Assembly (NCBI RefSeq): GCF_900109855.1
Contig: NZ_FOBO01000008.1
Coordinates: forward strand, 114,058 to 178,057
Length of the DNA stretch: 64,000 nt
Reading direction: 5' to 3'
Source: Roseovarius tolerans
GTDB taxonomy: Bacteria > Pseudomonadota > Alphaproteobacteria > Rhodobacterales > Rhodobacteraceae
Below the pieces are notes generated by a model, which was not told the origin of the DNA, made no database searches, and was given only the letters and a program-made list of their open reading frames with translations. Positions 62,439-64,000 of the stretch are shown here, in pieces. How positions within the stretch are numbered: the first letter of the stretch is position 1; every line of letters starts with the position of its first letter. Both the position numbers and the translations under genes were made by a program.

Positions 62439-63434
62439 CTAGGCGTTGCGTTTCTTTCGGCACTTGAGGCAAGCGACTCCGGCGATCCCGGTCAGTAGAA
62501 GCAGGCCGCCTGCGGGCAGCGGAACCGGGGGCAAAGAGTCTTGCTGACGGATCGAGACGTCGTTGCGCTGGGTCCATGCCTCGGTCATGACAAATGACAC
62601 CCCTGGGTCCAGTTCGAGCAAAAAGCTATAGCCACTGCCGCCTTCGGCTCTGGCCAATCCGCCCCCATTTGCAAAATCAGAGACGGTCTCAACCTCAAAA
62701 AACAGTCCGCTGTCGCTTGCTGTAAAACTTTGGCTTACGGTGGCCCCGGTAGCGCTGTCGTCAATAGCTTGGGAAAAGGGGGTAACTTCGGAATAGGAGA
62801 CCACGGCCCCGGCCACCTGCTCGAACAAGATACTGTAGGTTAAACTGGTGCGCGCAAGACCCGCGTCGCCAATGATGTTGGCGGACAAATCTGACGCGAA
62901 AAAGCCCGCTATGTCGAATGATACCGAAGCGTTTGAGGTGTTCTCGATCAGGAACGGACGGCTAACATCAAAGAACGAAAGGCCGCTGGAGTTTATCGGG
63001 TCGGTGGCAAACAGGATCGAGGCGGTGCCACCAGTGTCAATGCTGCGATTTAACACCTGACCGTTGTTTGAGTCGGCGGATTGCGAAATGGTAACGTCCC
63101 AACTGCCTTGCGCGCCTTCCAGAGGGCTGCCTTGCAGACTGGTCGCGTCAGTACCGCTGCTGAGGAAGGGAATTGGAGGGGTGGTGAAAGGGTTGCCGAC
63201 CTGGCTATTACTGATGATATTTTCATTAGTGTCGACAGAATCGACAGTGCTGCTTGCGCCGAGGGTGCGTGCAAGCAGCCCGGGTCCTACATCTGCTCCA
63301 TCAATCGGATTACCATTGTTGATGCTGAAACTTGTGCTCAGGCTCAACTCGCTGAAGACCGAGACCGGCGCTGCGTGGGCGCCACTAAGGCCAATGCCAG
63401 CAGCTACAAAGAACAATTGCGCAAATAATTTCAT
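62439..63434 (-). CDS. VPLPA-CTERM sorting domain protein
   Basis: 331 residues. Signal peptide ending AHAA. The body is beta-rich, with Ser, Thr, Asn and Asp, and no known catalytic motif. The C-terminus is a sorting tail: PVPLPAGG, a membrane helix (LLLLTGIAGVACL) and basic KCRKKRNA. VPLPA tails are handled by exosortase D, which is not in the window; the exosortase E present prefers a different motif. Base use is clearly less G/C-rich than in neighbours. GGAGGG precedes the ATG at 63434. It sits beside an insertion sequence, so recent gain is likely. Confidence 0.85.
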   Translation of the reverse strand: MKLFAQLFFVAAGIGLSGAHAAPVSVFSELSLSTSFSINNGNPIDGADVGPGLLARTLGASSTVDSVDTNENIISNSQVGNPFTTPPIPFLSSGTDATSLQGSPLEGAQGSWDVTISQSADSNNGQVLNRSIDTGGTASILFATDPINSSGLSFFDVSRPFLIENTSNASVSFDIAGFFASDLSANIIGDAGLARTSLTYSILFEQVAGAVVSYSEVTPFSQAIDDSATGATVSQSFTASDSGLFFEVETVSDFANGGGLARAEGGSGYSFLLELDPGVSFVMTEAWTQRNDVSIRQQDSLPPVPLPAGGLLLLTGIAGVACLKCRKKRNA

Positions 63435-63625
63435 AGAACCCTCCGGAACACGCACGGTTACTGCACCGGCAAGCATTATGCATAGATAAGTATGAGGCTC
63501 GGAAAATAGGCACGTAGGCAACATTCAAATGCCATGCAGAGCAAAATTTGGCAACGTTGCCTTTCGCGAAGCAGCAATTCGCATTGTTAGTGAAAATGGT
63601 CACTCTGAGCTCAGACCCGCCATTA

Positions 63626-64000
63626 GAGCGAGTTGCGAGCTTTCTGGTTCAGATTCCCATGAGGCTTGATTTGTGATTCCCTGTCTGCATGGCAGATATG
63701 GGGGTTTGAGATGGGTAAGCCACATCCTATGGCACTTCGTGAGAGGGTCGTCGCGTTTGTGGAGGAAGGGCATTCCCACCGCGCAGCAGCCGCGCGGTTT
63801 CGGGTTTCAGTGAAGTTCGTGAACGATATGGTGATCCTGAAACGTGAGACAGGTGAGCTTGAGCCGCGCCGACAAGGTAATGGCGGCGGGCATGGAAAGC
63901 TGGCCCGTCTGCGGGACTGGATCGCGGTGCGGATGACAGCCAAGCCCGACCTCACGCTGGATGATCTGGTGCTGGAAATTGCTGAGGCGCACCAGATGAC
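63626..64000 (+). mobile_element. left end of an IS630-type insertion sequence
   Basis: The transposase start lies at 63711, and the sequence before it from about 63626 (GAGCGAGTTGCGAGC, after a TA at 63624-63625) looks like the terminal inverted repeat. IS630 elements insert at TA and duplicate it. The other end is outside the window, so the border is an estimate. Confidence 0.6.
63711..64000 (+). CDS. IS630 family transposase, 3' part outside window
   Basis: 96 codons from ATG with no stop: MGKPHPMALRERVVAFVEEG, then AAAARFRVSVKFVNDMVILK and GHGKLARLRDWIAVR with LTLDDLVLEIAEAH. This is the helix-turn-helix N-terminal part of IS630 transposases; the DDE catalytic part is beyond the window. 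Some IS630 elements split the gene by a frameshift, which cannot be judged here. Confidence 0.85.
   Translation, partial: MGKPHPMALRERVVAFVEEGHSHRAAAARFRVSVKFVNDMVILKRETGELEPRRQGNGGGHGKLARLRDWIAVRMTAKPDLTLDDLVLEIAEAHQM

Overview
The window reads as a chromosomal segment of a high-GC alphaproteobacterium of the order Rhodobacterales, most likely the Roseobacter group. The basis is gene content and order: an XoxF5-type lanthanide methanol dehydrogenase locus, betaine-homocysteine methyltransferase, the ATP synthase zeta subunit, a trpGDC-moaC-moeA run, an exosortase E/VPEID-CTERM pair, a VPLPA-CTERM protein and a LexA box of the alphaproteobacterial direct-repeat form. The genus cannot be told from the sequence alone.

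Layout. 1-5.6 kb: a cut-off GDSL esterase, a radical SAM protein behind a LexA-type box, bmt and the ATP synthase zeta subunit, then the start of the methylotrophy block. 3.5-28.6 kb is one large methanol-oxidation and PQQ block. It holds two SoxYZ-like carriers, a quinoprotein-relay zinc hydrolase, glutathione-dependent formaldehyde dehydrogenase and S-formylglutathione hydrolase, xoxF-xoxG-xoxJ, a CXXCW-type rhodanese-like protein, a beta-propeller/SRPBCC/DUF3280 operon, PQQ-associated substrate-binding and propeller proteins, an SsuABC-like importer, a PQQ-associated ABC exporter, a histidine kinase/response regulator pair and pqqABCDE. The parts fit together as follows: XoxF with PQQ and a lanthanide oxidises methanol in the periplasm, XoxG takes the electrons, and formaldehyde reaching the cytoplasm is handled by the glutathione pathway.

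28.6-37 kb: assorted metabolic genes, then exosortase E fused to a CAAX-type protease with its 58-residue VPEID-type substrate encoded tail to tail. 37-42 kb: an RND efflux pump behind a TetR-type operator. 42-46 kb: the yfgM-like/bamB/der run. 46-53 kb: membrane protein, fatty acid desaturase, SDR, AbrB-type membrane protein and a two-subunit molybdenum hydroxylase. 53-57 kb: moeA, moaC, trpC, trpD, trpG (molybdenum cofactor and tryptophan). 57-62 kb: divergent deacetylase, then nirV-nirK-pseudoazurin divergent from an NnrR-type regulator with an NnrR box between them. The right end is a less GC-rich VPLPA-CTERM gene next to the start of an IS630-type insertion sequence.

The most notable unexplained signals are: a perfect palindrome shared by the DUF3280/ABC divergent promoter and the pqqA promoter; an approximately 180-200 nt intergenic repeat found twice, both times between convergent genes; a 22-nt motif found twice; twin thiol carriers plus a metallohydrolase in the methanol locus; and an orphan importer of unknown substrate in that locus. 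No tRNA, rRNA or CRISPR array was seen.
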